Source of the DNA: Actinacidiphila bryophytorum
GTDB lineage: Bacteria > Actinomycetota > Actinomycetes > Streptomycetales > Streptomycetaceae
Assembly (NCBI RefSeq): GCF_016916835.1
Contig: NZ_JAFFIX010000014.1
Location: 62,001-126,000 of the forward strand
Direction: 5' to 3'
DNA length: 64,000 bases
Shown here in pieces: positions 23,262 through 33,485 of this stretch. The position numbers and the translations under genes are program-made. Within the stretch, counting starts at the first letter, position 1; every line of letters begins with the position of its first letter. A model generated the notes under the pieces. It was given only the letters and a program-made list of their open reading frames with translations, was not told where the DNA came from and did no database searches.

Positions 23262-26200
23262 CTACTTCCTCTTGAGTGTGAAGTCCGTGATGACCGCTAC
23301 TCCCTTCTTGATCTTCACCGTTGCCACGGTCGGTTGGTAGCCGTCCTTGGCGACGATGACCGTCAGCGGGTTGTTGCGGGTGTCCAGCCACAGGGCGTAG
23401 GTGCCGTCGGCCGCCGTCGTCAGGGTGTACGTCGACGCCCAGCTGTCGACCTGGACGGTGGCTCCGGCCAGCGGGGCGGCGCCGCCGGTCGTCGTGACGC
23501 CGTAGACGGTGCCGTTCGTCTTGCCCCAGGTCTTGGGCGGGCTGACATGCAGGCCGACGGGGATCGCGGCCACCGGGTAGGGGGTGTCGCTGCCCGCGGT
23601 GACCTCGGCGGTGAAGTCACCGGGCTGGGTGACCTCGGGAACCGATCCGTCCAGTGTGACGGTGACCGTCGAGCTCGCGCCGGGCTGCAGCGTGAGTTCC
23701 TGCGTGCTCTCGCTCAGCCAGCTGACGTCCGCGGCGCCTTCCTGCGCGTACCCCGGGAGCAACTCCACCGAAGCCACCGGTGAGCCGGGTGCGTCGCCGC
23801 CGCCGACCTTGTAGAAGCCGGCCGCGCCGCCGCCCCGGTAGGTCGGGACGTTGGCGTTCGGCAGTGCGCTCCACGTGCCGGACTTCGGGTCGAAGGCGTA
23901 CCCGCGATTGGTCAGGGCGTTCTGGCTGACGCCGCTGGAGAGCAGCAGCAGGCCGTTGGCCGAGGCGGACGACGATGCCCACTGCGGAGCGGGCAGGTCG
24001 GCCACCGGCGACCAGCTGTCGCCGGCCGGGTCGTACACGTAGGCGTGCGCGACCTCGGAGTCGCCCGAGAAGCCGCCCGCGCAGTAGAGCAGGCCGTCGA
24101 TGGCCGCGCAGGACTGCCAGGAGATCGGCTCCGGGTAGGCGGCGATGGCGGACCAGCTGTTGGTGGCCGGGTCGTAGGCACTTGCGTCGGTGGTGCCGCA
24201 GGCGCTCGCGCCGCAGCCGCCGATCATGTAGAGCCTGCCGCCGAGGACCGCGGTGCCCGATCCCGCGTAGGCCTTGGGCGCCGGGGCGCCGGTGCCCCAG
24301 GTGTCGCCGGCGGGGTCGTAGACCTCCAGTTTCGGGTCCGGGTTGCCGGACGCGCCCCACCCGCCGACGGCGTAGAGCTTGCCGTCGATGAAGCCGTGTG
24401 CCGCGGCCTCCCGGGTGTCCGCCGCCGAGGCGAGCTTCGTCCAGCTGCCGGCGGTCGGGTCGAGGACGTAGAGGTCCTTGCTGTCGGCGGAGCCGGTGTA
24501 GCCGAAGGCGGAGTAGACCTTGCCGTCGTAGGTGCCGACGGCGTTGTCCATCACGGCGCTCGGGACGTCAGGAGCCGTCTGCCATGCGTCGTCCGACGGT
24601 CCCGCGGCCGGTGCCGGGCTGCTGCCGGACGGGTGCGCCTTGCTGGACAGCGGGGAGAACGTGCCCTCGACCGTCCTGAGCGGGGCGCCCTGCTCCTGGA
24701 CCTGGAAGCCGCCGGAGCGCTCACTCAGCTTGATCGTGGCGGGAGCACCGCCGGTGTTCTTCACCGTGAGCTGCCGGCTGGTCTTCCCGCCCCAGCCGAC
24801 GGTGGCGTCGACCGTGCCCGGGGTGACCGTGAGCTGTCCGGCCTTGAGTGCGAAGTCCGCCTCCACGGCGCTGTCGGCGCTCACCTTCACCGTTTTGGCG
24901 GTGGTGGCGTAGCGGGCCTTGGCGGCGTCGAAGGCGTGGCTGCCGAAGCCGGTGGAGAACAGGGAGTAGAAGCCGTCGCCGAGGTCGGGGTCGTCGGGAG
25001 TGGCGACGGTGGTGGCGCTCTGGTCGGGGTCGTCCTGGCCGGCGACCTTCGCGCCGACCACGCCGTCGGAGGTGTTGGCGTCGGTCACGGTGCCCACGAC
25101 GAGGGCGCCGGGGACGGTGGTCAGTTCACGGTTGCCGACGAAGACGTCGTCGACGGACCACCACCAGCCGAAGTGCGAGGTGAAGTGGAACCGCACCTGC
25201 ACCGCCGCCTTGCCCGCGAAGTCGGTGAGCGGCACCTCGAACCTGGCCGGTCCGTCGATGCCCGAGGCGGTGGACCAGACCTGGGTCCAGGTCGCGCCGC
25301 CGTCGGAAGTGGCGTCCACCTCGGCCGTCTGCCCGCCGATCGCGTGGTAATCGGTGTCGAAGGCCAGCTCGGGCGAGTTCTTGCCCGTGAAGTCGTAGAC
25401 GGGGCTGATCAGTTGGGTGTCCTGAGTGGCGGCCCCGCCGAAGTGGTCGCTGTCGGCCACCGCGAACGCGCCTTCGCCGCCGGTCTTGTTGCCACGCGAA
25501 CCCGGGTCGTCGAACTCCCAGCCGCCGGTGGTGCCTTCGGCGTTGACGACGCTCCAACCCTGCGGGGCGGCGTCGGTGGAGTCGAACGGCTCGGTCGTGC
25601 CGTTCAGCTGCTGGGTGTACCCGCGGGCGGTGCCCGCCCAGGTGTCGACGGGCACGGAGAAGCTCAGTCCGGCCGAACTGTCACCAACTGTCAGGGTCTT
25701 GGTGACGGTCTGGTAGCCGGGGTCGTTCGCCGCGACGTGCAGCGTGTAGTCGTGGCCCTGGGGCAGCGGCAGGGAGTACGAGCCCGTGGCGGGGTCGGTC
25801 CACACCGAGCCGGGGACGCCGTCCGCGGTGATCTTGGCGTAGAGCGGCCAGCCGTGTCCCGACCCGTCGGTGACCTTGCCGGAGACGGTCTGGCTCGGCA
25901 CCGGGGTCAGGCTGTAGTCCCTGGTGAGGGTGGAGCCGTCGGCGACGGCCACGGCCTTGTCGGTCGTGGTGGCGTAGCCGAACGCGTCCACGGTCACGTC
26001 GTAGGTGCCGACGGGGACGGACAGGTCGTAGGTGCCCGCCGCGTCGGTGTGCGCGACGTCGGTGCCCGCGCTGACCGTGGCGCCGGAGATCGGCTTGCCC
26101 GTGGCGGAGTCGGTGACGGTGCCGGTCAGTTCACCGTGCGGGCCGCTGCGGAAGGCCGCGAGGCCGCTGGGGGTGCCCAGGCCGGTCGGGCCGTCGTAGC

Positions 26201-27401
26201 CGGCGCCGCCGGTGCACAGGTACGCCGGGGAGCACGAGCCGTTGGAGCCCGTGGTGATGTCGTTGATCCCCGAAGCCGCCGCGTAGGGGTAGGCGTTGGG
26301 GTACGAGCCGGCGACCGGGGTGCCGGCGTCGGCGTAGACGGCCGCGATGATCGGCGACGAGACGCTCGTGCCGCCGTAGACCGACCAGCCGCCGGCGCCG
26401 TAGGTCTGGTAGACCGCGACGCCCTCGGCCACCGCCGAGACGTCGGCGAGCGCACGGTTGGCGCAGCCGGTGTCCTTCTGGAAGGCCGGCTTGGGCTCGT
26501 AGAGGGAGCAGCCCGAGCCGGCGTCGTCCCACGCCGACTCCGTCCAGCCGCGGGCGGTGCCGGCGTCGCGGGTCAGCGTGGTGCCGCCGACGGCGGTGAC
26601 GTACTGCGAGGCGGCGGGGTAGCCGACGCCGTACGCGTAGTCGCCGGTCGAGACGGTCACCGCGACGCCGGGGTGGTTGAAGTAGGCGTCGAAGGCGGTC
26701 GTCTCGGAGGGGTCCTCGCCGTTGCCGCCGCGGTAGTCGCTGCCGTAGGAGTTGGAGACGAACTTCGCGCCGAGCGCGACGGCCTCGTTCACCGACGAGC
26801 CGAGGTTCTCGAAGCTGTTGTCGTCGGCCTCGACCAGCAGGATGTGCGCGTAGGGCGCGACCGCGGAGACCATGTCCAGGTCGAGAGAGATCTCACCGGC
26901 CCAACCGGGGTCGGGGGAGGGGTAGTTGGCCCCGCCGCGCTGGTCCACCTTGCTGAAGCAGCCGTTGCCGGTGGTGCAGGCCGGCAACCCGTACTGCTGG
27001 CGGTAGATCGCGAGGTCGGCCTCGGCGTTCGGGTCGTCGAACGCGTCGACGATGGCGACGGTCTGTCCCGCGCCGCCGTCCGTCGGCAGGCTGTAGGCGC
27101 TCTGCAGGTCGTTCGCCCCCCAGCCGTTGGGCGTGACGGCGGCCGCGGTGAGGCCCTTGACCGGCTTGATGTCGGCACGGCGCAGGGCGTAGCAGGTGAA
27201 CTCGTCCTTGCCGGGCGTGGTGCAGGACGGTTCCAGGAGCGGGTGTGCGTCGGTGGCTGCGGCCGGGGCCGCGGCGGCGGGCGCCGCGGCACCGGCCGGA
27301 GCCTGCACGCCCAGGACGGCCAGTGCGGTGGCACTGGCCACGGCCAGGCCGGCGAAGATCGTCCGCCGGAGAGGTGGTCTGGTTCTCGTCGAAATGCGCA
27401 A
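23262..27401 (-). CDS. Giant secreted S53 (sedolisin) peptidase with carboxypeptidase-regulatory and Kelch domains, paralogue A
   Basis: A 1379-residue secreted protein. Signal peptide about 1-38 (Arg-rich, LAVASATALAVLG core). The S53 domain spans about 50-430 with catalytic Glu170 and Asp174 in GEISLDLDMV, the oxyanion Asp in VSTGDYAYG, and nucleophile Ser346 in GGTSVSSP. Two carboxypeptidase-regulatory-like domains follow (GTVTDSATGKPISGATV; VSGKVTDGSGHG). Then come a jelly-roll with WSVDDVFVG, about five Kelch repeats (LYVLDPTAGSW, YDPATNSW) and a terminal regulatory-like domain. I chose TTG 27401, preceded by GGAG and shared with paralogue B; upstream starts would spoil the signal peptide. 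It probably degrades protein at low pH outside the cell. Confidence 0.88.
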   Translation of the reverse strand: MRISTRTRPPLRRTIFAGLAVASATALAVLGVQAPAGAAAPAAAAPAAATDAHPLLEPSCTTPGKDEFTCYALRRADIKPVKGLTAAAVTPNGWGANDLQSAYSLPTDGGAGQTVAIVDAFDDPNAEADLAIYRQQYGLPACTTGNGCFSKVDQRGGANYPSPDPGWAGEISLDLDMVSAVAPYAHILLVEADDNSFENLGSSVNEAVALGAKFVSNSYGSDYRGGNGEDPSETTAFDAYFNHPGVAVTVSTGDYAYGVGYPAASQYVTAVGGTTLTRDAGTARGWTESAWDDAGSGCSLYEPKPAFQKDTGCANRALADVSAVAEGVAVYQTYGAGGWSVYGGTSVSSPIIAAVYADAGTPVAGSYPNAYPYAAASGINDITTGSNGSCSPAYLCTGGAGYDGPTGLGTPSGLAAFRSGPHGELTGTVTDSATGKPISGATVSAGTDVAHTDAAGTYDLSVPVGTYDVTVDAFGYATTTDKAVAVADGSTLTRDYSLTPVPSQTVSGKVTDGSGHGWPLYAKITADGVPGSVWTDPATGSYSLPLPQGHDYTLHVAANDPGYQTVTKTLTVGDSSAGLSFSVPVDTWAGTARGYTQQLNGTTEPFDSTDAAPQGWSVVNAEGTTGGWEFDDPGSRGNKTGGEGAFAVADSDHFGGAATQDTQLISPVYDFTGKNSPELAFDTDYHAIGGQTAEVDATSDGGATWTQVWSTASGIDGPARFEVPLTDFAGKAAVQVRFHFTSHFGWWWSVDDVFVGNRELTTVPGALVVGTVTDANTSDGVVGAKVAGQDDPDQSATTVATPDDPDLGDGFYSLFSTGFGSHAFDAAKARYATTAKTVKVSADSAVEADFALKAGQLTVTPGTVDATVGWGGKTSRQLTVKNTGGAPATIKLSERSGGFQVQEQGAPLRTVEGTFSPLSSKAHPSGSSPAPAAGPSDDAWQTAPDVPSAVMDNAVGTYDGKVYSAFGYTGSADSKDLYVLDPTAGSWTKLASAADTREAAAHGFIDGKLYAVGGWGASGNPDPKLEVYDPAGDTWGTGAPAPKAYAGSGTAVLGGRLYMIGGCGASACGTTDASAYDPATNSWSAIAAYPEPISWQSCAAIDGLLYCAGGFSGDSEVAHAYVYDPAGDSWSPVADLPAPQWASSSASANGLLLLSSGVSQNALTNRGYAFDPKSGTWSALPNANVPTYRGGGAAGFYKVGGGDAPGSPVASVELLPGYAQEGAADVSWLSESTQELTLQPGASSTVTVTLDGSVPEVTQPGDFTAEVTAGSDTPYPVAAIPVGLHVSPPKTWGKTNGTVYGVTTTGGAAPLAGATVQVDSWASTYTLTTAADGTYALWLDTRNNPLTVIVAKDGYQPTVATVKIKKGVAVITDFTLKRK

Positions 27402-27862
27402 CGCGTGACTCCATGCGTTCTTGCAGGGGTCGACCCGTGTACGGATCTGGGGCGACGGTGAATGCACGTGCAATCACCGGGAGTTATTAGGCGAGGCATG
27501 TTCAAGCCATGTCAACGATCACGTACCGTGATGTTACATGACCGTGTGTCAGCGGTGTGAGCTGAACTACTCGCGAACGGACGGGAGTTGGTGGGGGTTT
27601 CTGTGGGAATACGGTGTGAACCCCGTGGTGGGCCAGGCCGGTTGACGCACCGGTAAGCCCCCTGTTTCCCAGCTGTCCCTCTCGGGGCGTGAACACGTCA
27701 CGGCGGCAAGCCGCCAGGGGTCCGCATTGACCGGCGGATCGTGCCGGTTGGAACTTTGTGCTGGTCAGTCTGCTTCCGCGCGTCCCAGCGCTCTGCGTAC
27801 ATCCCCCCGTGCCCCACCGATCAGCCGTGAGCCTCACCTGTCGTCACTTTCTGGAGTCATCT
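27402..27862. other. Divergent promoter region of the two S53 genes
   Basis: The 461-base region must carry both promoters. It contains one clear dyad (27518-27532, listed separately) on the paralogue A side. Both genes show the same start context, GGAGTCA then a TTG start codon. I see no gene in it. Confidence 0.6.
27518..27532. promoter_or_regulatory. Dyad in the S53 divergent promoter region
   Basis: ATCACG-TAC-CGTGAT is a perfect 6-base inverted repeat about 120 bases upstream of the paralogue A start. It could bind a regulator; the LuxR-type gene at 32207-33235 is a possible but unproven candidate. Confidence 0.4.
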
Positions 27863-30800
27863 TTGCGAGCCCAACGCTCCTCCGCGGGCCGAGCGCGCAT
27901 GCTGCGGCGCATAGCTGCCGCTGCCGTCCTCGCCGTCCTCGCGGTCCTGCTGCCCCAGCAGGCACTCGCCGCTCCGCCGCCGGCCACCGCCACCGGTAAG
28001 CCGACCGCCGAACCGGCCTGCGGAACGCCGAAACCCGGCCACTTCACGTGCTTCACGCTCCGCCGCACCGACCACACCGCCGCGCTCGGCGTGAAGCGCG
28101 ACGCCGCCGGGGCCGCCCTGGCGCCGGACGGCTACGCGCCCGCCGACCTGCGGTCGGCCTACGACCTGCCGGCCGACGGCGGAGCCGGCGCGACGATCGC
28201 GATCGTCGATGCCTACGACAACCCGAACGCCGAGTCCGACCTCGCGATCTACCGCCGGCAGTACGGCCTTCCGGCCTGCACGACCGACAACGGCTGCTTC
28301 CGCAAGGCCGATGAGCACGGCGGCGCCGCCTATCCCGCGGCGGACGAGGGCTGGGCCGCCGAGATCTCGCTGGACCTGGACATGGTCTCGGCCATCGCGC
28401 CGCAGGCCCACATCCTGCTGGTCGAGGCCGACGCGACGACGTCCGACGACCTGGGCACCGCGGTGAACACGGCCGTGTCCCTCGGCGCGAAGTACGTCTC
28501 CAACTCCTGGGGCGCGTACTACGACAGCACCGACAACCTGGCCTACGACGAGGCGTACTTCAACCACCCCGGCGTCGCGGTGGTCTTCAGTTCCGGCGAC
28601 GACGGCTACGGCGTCAGTTACCCGGCGTCATCGCCTTACGTCACGTCGGTCGGTGGCACCTCGCTGGTCCGCGACGGCAGCGCCCGCGGCTGGGGCGAAT
28701 CCGTCTGGAACGGCGTGACCTACAACGCCGACGGACCGCACTGGGGCGCCACCGGCTCGGGCTGCTCGGACGTGGAACCCAAGCCGCCCTTCCAGTCCGG
28801 CGTCGACTGCGCCGGGCGCTCGGTCGCCGACGTCAGCGCGGTCGCCGACCCGGCCACCGGCGTGGCGGTCTACAACACCTTCTCCGACGGCGGCTGGAAC
28901 GTCTACGGCGGCACGTCCGCGTCGGCGCCGATCATCGCCGGCGTGTACGCGCTGGCCGGCACGCCGGTCGAGGGCACCTACCCGGCCGCGTACCCGTACC
29001 AGCAGCCGGGCGCGCTCAACGACGTGACACGCGGCGACGACGCCAGCTGCTCCGACAGCGCGCTGTGCGGTTACGGCCCGGTGCCGGACTGCACACCTGC
29101 GTTCACCTGCGCCGCGCAGCCCGGCTACGACGGCCCGACCGGCCTCGGCACGCCCGACGGAGCGGCCGCCTTCAAGCCCGGCCCGCACGGCAGCGTCAGC
29201 GGCACCGTGACCGACGCGGCCACGGGGGCGGCGGTATCCGGCGCGGAGATCAGCCTCGGCGACTACCGGGCGACCGCCGACGCCCAGGGCCGCTACCGGC
29301 TCGACATCCCGGCGGGCTCCTACCCGCTGAGCATCTCGGCGTTCGGGTATGCGGACAAGGACCTGGGCCAGGTGCGCGTCGACGACGGCGCGGCGCTCAC
29401 CGAGGACGCGGGCCTGGTGGCCGTGCCCTCACAGACGATCTCCGGAACGGTCAAGGACGGCGGGCAGCACGGCTGGGGCCTGTACGCCAAGCTCAGCGTG
29501 GACGGCGTGCCCGGCACGGTGTTCACCGACCCGGCCACCGGCCGCTACTCGCTGCGGGTACCGATGAACCGGACCTACACCCTGCACGCCACCTCGCTCT
29601 ATCCCGGCTACCAGCCGGCCGACGCCACCGTCGCCGTGGGCGCCGGCCCCGACACCGTCGACCTCGCCCTGCCGGTCAAGGCCACGGGCACGCTCCCGCC
29701 CGGCTACCGGAAGGACTACCTCGGCGGCGGCCTGGAGTCCTTCGCCACCTCCGCGACCCCCGGCGGCTGGACGGTCAAGAACAACACCGCCGCCGGCGGC
29801 TGGCAGTTCGACGACCCGCTGAACCGGGGCAACCAGACCGGCGCCACCGGCCGCTTCGCCGAGGTCGACGACTACGCGCTGGGCTGGTCACCCGCCGACA
29901 CCGAACTCATCAGCCCCGCCTACGACTTCAGCGCGCAGACCAGGCCCGAGCTGCAGTTCGAGACCGCTCTGCCCTCGCTGTACCGGCTGGGCGACCTGAC
30001 CGCCGACGTCGACGCCAGCACCGACGGCGGCGCCACGTGGACCACGCTGTGGCACCACACCGACATCATCGGCGGCCCCTCGCACCAGGAGGTGTCGCTG
30101 GACGCCTACGCCGGGAAGTCCTCGGTGCGGCTGCGTTTCCACTTCACCGGCTCGCTCACCGGCATCTGGCAGATCGACGACGTGGCCGTGGGCACCCCGA
30201 CCCTGGTCACCCGGCCCGGCGGGCTGGTGGTGGGCCGGGTCACCGACGCCAACACCGGTGCCGGCGTGCTCGGCGCGACGGTCAGCGGCGTCGCGGTCCC
30301 GTCCGACTCCGGCCGGAGCGTGGCCTCGCCCGGCGACCCGGCCGTCGGCGACGGCCTGTACTGGCTGTTCTCCGGCCGGACCGGCAAGCAGCAGTTCACC
30401 GCGGGCCTGCCGGGCTTCGGCTACCCGGCGGTCACCGCCAAGGCCGACGTGCGGCCCGGCGCGGTCACCTCGGCCGACTTCGCACTGCACCCCGCGCAAC
30501 TCCAGTACAGCGTCTCCGCGGTGAGCGCGAACGTGGCCTGGGCGGACAGCAGGACCGTCGACGTCAAGGTGCGCAACACCGGCGGCTCGCCCGCCACCTT
30601 CTCGCTGGGCGAGCAGAACCTGGCAGGGCCGAAGTCCGGCGCGGCCGGTCCCGCGGCACGCAGGACACCCACGGCACTGACGCCCGACACCCTGCTCGAC
30701 ACCGCGCCGGCGGCGACCTCCTCGTCGGCCCCCGCCGCGCCGGACGACCAGGCCTGGCAGCCGCTCGCCGACCTGCCCGCCGGCTCCTTCGGCGGCGTCG

Positions 30801-32098
30801 CCGCCGTGGACCACGGCACGCTCTACGCAGGTCTGGGCGAGTCGCCGGGCGGTGTATGGAGCGGCTCCTTCGGTTCCTACGACGCGGCGGCGGGCGGGTG
30901 GAAGACGCTGGCCGCCCCCACGACCAAGCGCTTCGCCCCCGCCTACGGCTTCATCCGCGGCAAGCTGTACGTCACCAGCGGGCGCGACGCGGCGGGCAAC
31001 CCGATCCCGGGCAGCGAGGTCTACGACCCGGCGACCGACACCTGGTCCCAGATCGCCGACGTGCCCACCGGGTACGGGGCCTCGGGCTCGGCCGTTGCCG
31101 GCGACAAGCTGTACGTCATCGGCGGCTGCGTCCAGTTCACCTGCGGCTCCAACGACGTGCAGGTCTACAACCCGGCGACCGACACCTGGTCGGCGGGTGC
31201 GCCCTACCCGGAGCCGATCTCCTTCCCGGCGTGCGGCACCGCCGACGGGGTCGTCTACTGCTCGGGAGGGGTGTACCAGCCCGACGGCCAGGCCCCGCAG
31301 GACACGGTCCACACCTACGCGCTCGACCCCTCCGGCACCTCCTGGCGCCGGGTCGCCGACGCGCCCACCGACGTGTGGGGCGCCACCGGCACCGCCGCCG
31401 GCGGCAGGCTGCTGGTGGGCGGCGGCGCGCAGGTGAGCACAGGCGCCCTCACCAACGAGGCCCGCGCCTACGACCCGGCCACCGACTCCTGGTCGGCGTT
31501 GCCGAACCTGGCCGAGCCGGTGCTCGACGCCCAGTCCGCGCCGGGCTGGTACGCGATCGGCGGGACCAACGCGTACAACGTCCCGCAGGCGTCGGTCCAC
31601 AAGCTGGCCGGCTACGACCAGCCGCACGCCGACGTGCCGTGGCTCACCCCGTCGGCGACGAAGCTGACGGTCAAGGGCGGCGGCCAGGTCACGGTGCGGT
31701 TGACCCTGGACGCCGGGGCGATGACCTCGGCGGACGCGGGCACCCACCGGGCCGCCCTGGTCGTCGACAGCGACACCCCGTACGGTTCGGTCTCGCTGCC
31801 GGTCTCCATGACGGTGGTCCCGCCCGCCGGTTGGGGACTGCTGAGCGGCACGGTGACCGGCCCGCTCGCCGACGGAACGAACGCGCCGTTGGCGGGTGCG
31901 GTGGTCGAGGTCGACTCCAAGAACGGCGACGTGTCCCTCACCACGGGCCGCGACGGCAGCTACGCACTGTGGCTGCCGGCCAGGAACAACCCGCTCACGG
32001 TCATCGTGGCCGCGACCGGCTACCGCCCCGCGACCCGCACCGTGCGCGTCGTCAAGGACGGTGCGGTGACGGCAGACTTCGCCCTGCTGCGCCAGTAG
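27863..32098 (+). CDS. Giant secreted S53 (sedolisin) peptidase with regulatory-like and Kelch domains, paralogue B
   Basis: A 1411-residue protein collinear with paralogue A. It has a signal peptide (about 1-37, LAVLAVLLPQQALAA) and an S53 domain with Glu167 and Asp171 (AEISLDLDMVS), SSGDDGYG and nucleophile Ser352 (GGTSASAP). Carboxypeptidase-regulatory-like domains (GTVTDAATGAAVSGAEI; ISGTVKDGGQHG), a jelly-roll (WQIDDVAVG), Kelch repeats (YDPATDTWSQIAD, YNPATDTWSAG) and a terminal domain ending NNPLTVIVAATGYRPATRTV follow, almost as in A. TTG 27863 matches A's start; ATG 27899, which would still leave a signal peptide, is the alternative. Secreted, probably acid-active endopeptidase. Confidence 0.88.
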   Translation: MRAQRSSAGRARMLRRIAAAAVLAVLAVLLPQQALAAPPPATATGKPTAEPACGTPKPGHFTCFTLRRTDHTAALGVKRDAAGAALAPDGYAPADLRSAYDLPADGGAGATIAIVDAYDNPNAESDLAIYRRQYGLPACTTDNGCFRKADEHGGAAYPAADEGWAAEISLDLDMVSAIAPQAHILLVEADATTSDDLGTAVNTAVSLGAKYVSNSWGAYYDSTDNLAYDEAYFNHPGVAVVFSSGDDGYGVSYPASSPYVTSVGGTSLVRDGSARGWGESVWNGVTYNADGPHWGATGSGCSDVEPKPPFQSGVDCAGRSVADVSAVADPATGVAVYNTFSDGGWNVYGGTSASAPIIAGVYALAGTPVEGTYPAAYPYQQPGALNDVTRGDDASCSDSALCGYGPVPDCTPAFTCAAQPGYDGPTGLGTPDGAAAFKPGPHGSVSGTVTDAATGAAVSGAEISLGDYRATADAQGRYRLDIPAGSYPLSISAFGYADKDLGQVRVDDGAALTEDAGLVAVPSQTISGTVKDGGQHGWGLYAKLSVDGVPGTVFTDPATGRYSLRVPMNRTYTLHATSLYPGYQPADATVAVGAGPDTVDLALPVKATGTLPPGYRKDYLGGGLESFATSATPGGWTVKNNTAAGGWQFDDPLNRGNQTGATGRFAEVDDYALGWSPADTELISPAYDFSAQTRPELQFETALPSLYRLGDLTADVDASTDGGATWTTLWHHTDIIGGPSHQEVSLDAYAGKSSVRLRFHFTGSLTGIWQIDDVAVGTPTLVTRPGGLVVGRVTDANTGAGVLGATVSGVAVPSDSGRSVASPGDPAVGDGLYWLFSGRTGKQQFTAGLPGFGYPAVTAKADVRPGAVTSADFALHPAQLQYSVSAVSANVAWADSRTVDVKVRNTGGSPATFSLGEQNLAGPKSGAAGPAARRTPTALTPDTLLDTAPAATSSSAPAAPDDQAWQPLADLPAGSFGGVAAVDHGTLYAGLGESPGGVWSGSFGSYDAAAGGWKTLAAPTTKRFAPAYGFIRGKLYVTSGRDAAGNPIPGSEVYDPATDTWSQIADVPTGYGASGSAVAGDKLYVIGGCVQFTCGSNDVQVYNPATDTWSAGAPYPEPISFPACGTADGVVYCSGGVYQPDGQAPQDTVHTYALDPSGTSWRRVADAPTDVWGATGTAAGGRLLVGGGAQVSTGALTNEARAYDPATDSWSALPNLAEPVLDAQSAPGWYAIGGTNAYNVPQASVHKLAGYDQPHADVPWLTPSATKLTVKGGGQVTVRLTLDAGAMTSADAGTHRAALVVDSDTPYGSVSLPVSMTVVPPAGWGLLSGTVTGPLADGTNAPLAGAVVEVDSKNGDVSLTTGRDGSYALWLPARNNPLTVIVAATGYRPATRTVRVVKDGAVTADFALLRQ

Positions 32099-32103
32099 CT
32101 TGC

Positions 32104-32134
32104 CCGGCGGCCGCACCCGCGGTGCGGCCGCCGG
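32104..32134 (+). terminator. Hairpin after paralogue B
   Basis: A perfect 14-base-pair stem with a 3-base loop starts 6 bases after the stop codon of the second S53 gene. Confidence 0.85.
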
Positions 32135-32206
32135 TGCATGTCCGCAGGACCGTCCGGCAATCGGGCCGGTCTCCGCAGGCCACGGCAGGCGGGGGCCGGC
32201 CCCGAC

Positions 32207-33235
32207 TCAGCGGTCCGGTCCCCGCCCGTCAGCGCGGGGGGCGCCCGTCGGCGCTTCCGGAAGCCACCAGCCGCGGCTGGCGGCGAGCACCCCCGCCTGG
32301 AAACGGCTGGCGGCTCCGAGCCGGGTGAGCAGCGCCTGCACCCTGCGCTGCACCGTGCGGTGCCCGATGCCGAGCTGGCGTGCGATGGTCTCGTCCGGCA
32401 TCCCCATGGCCAGCATCGAGATGATCCGCCGCTCCTCGTCGTTGACGAACTCGTCTTCGCCGACCGGCGCGATGCGTCCCGGCATGTACGGCTGCGCTTG
32501 AGCCCAGAGCGACTCGAACAGCGAGGACAAGGCATCGAGCAGCGCCGAGGGGTGGACCAGGATGCATGCGTCGAGCACCTGCGGGGTGGCCATCAGCGGG
32601 ATCAGCGCCGCCTGGTCGTCGGCGATGATCAGCTTCATCGGCGCCTCCGGAACGAAACGTACCTCTTCACCTGCTGCGATGTCCTCCTCCGCCCGCTCCA
32701 TCGCTCCGGGGATGTTGAGGCTGTCGCGGGCGTGGATGAACCGGCTGCGCACGCCGCGACTGGTGATCACGGACGCGGAGTTGACGCGTGCGCCGTCGCG
32801 GGCCTCGGCGTAGGGCGGCGCGTCGATGCCGCGGATCTCCCTTTCGGCGCGGTTGAACAGCTGCTGCCCACAGCGGGCGACGCCGTCACGGCCGTTGATG
32901 ACCTGGATCAGCGAGGCCGAGTCGCGATCCCGGCGCGCGTCGCGGTGTCGCTCGGTCAGAAGCTCGGTCAGGGCGCGCACCCGGTGGATGTCCCGCTCCC
33001 TGGCCAGCAGGAGCACCTCGAGGGCGTGCCCGGGCGGCAGCGCCGTGTAGCACGCCGGGCTGCCGGGCAGCCGGGAGACCAGTCCACCGTCCTCCAACCG
33101 GAGCATGGCCGCGGCGACCGCCTCGGGCTCGATGCCGGTGCGGTGGGCCAACTCCTCGATGGGCAGGGGCAGGTTGTCGACGAGGACGAAATACAGCGTT
33201 TCGGTCGGCTGATCCAGACCGAGAACTTCGAGCAT
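32207..33235 (-). CDS. LuxR-type regulator with TrmB-like N-terminus
   Basis: A 342-residue regulator. The N-terminal 65 residues resemble a TrmB winged helix (LPIEELAHRTGIEPEAVAAAMLRLEDGGLVSRLPGS). The middle part is a phospholipase-D-like sensor fold (RSRFIHARDSLNIPGAMERAE). The C-terminal about 65 residues form a LuxR/NarL-type helix-turn-helix (EERRIISMLAMGMPDETIARQLGIGHRTVQRRVQAL). This TrmB-LuxR architecture is frequent in streptomycetes, often next to secreted peptidase or specialised-metabolite genes. ATG 33235 follows GGAGG by five bases. It converges with peptidase paralogue B and may control the S53 pair, but no direct evidence shows this. Confidence 0.85.
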   Translation of the reverse strand: MLEVLGLDQPTETLYFVLVDNLPLPIEELAHRTGIEPEAVAAAMLRLEDGGLVSRLPGSPACYTALPPGHALEVLLLARERDIHRVRALTELLTERHRDARRDRDSASLIQVINGRDGVARCGQQLFNRAEREIRGIDAPPYAEARDGARVNSASVITSRGVRSRFIHARDSLNIPGAMERAEEDIAAGEEVRFVPEAPMKLIIADDQAALIPLMATPQVLDACILVHPSALLDALSSLFESLWAQAQPYMPGRIAPVGEDEFVNDEERRIISMLAMGMPDETIARQLGIGHRTVQRRVQALLTRLGAASRFQAGVLAASRGWWLPEAPTGAPRADGRGPDR

Positions 33236-33485
33236 GGCCACCTCCGAACGAACGGTAGCCCAAGGAGACCGTTTGGTTGAAGGTGAGACCTTCGGACCCG
33301 AAGCACCACCTCCCAGGCGGGGGTCAGTGGTCGTAGGCGCCGCCATGGGCGAACCGCGATCGTGTCAGGTCTTCCGGGTGGCGGTGCGGAGGCGTCCGAA
33401 GGGGTGAAGCCCGCTTCAAGAACGTGTAAATGGCGGCCGGGGGCGTATGAGCCGAGGAGCGTGGGGCAGATGGTGGCCGGTGTGA

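Noticed and set aside
24045-27461. A 1,138-codon open frame on the plus strand opposite peptidase paralogue A
   Set aside because: Its composition is Gly/Val/Arg-rich without domains, and it mirrors the codon bias of the minus-strand S53 gene, which has full catalytic motifs.
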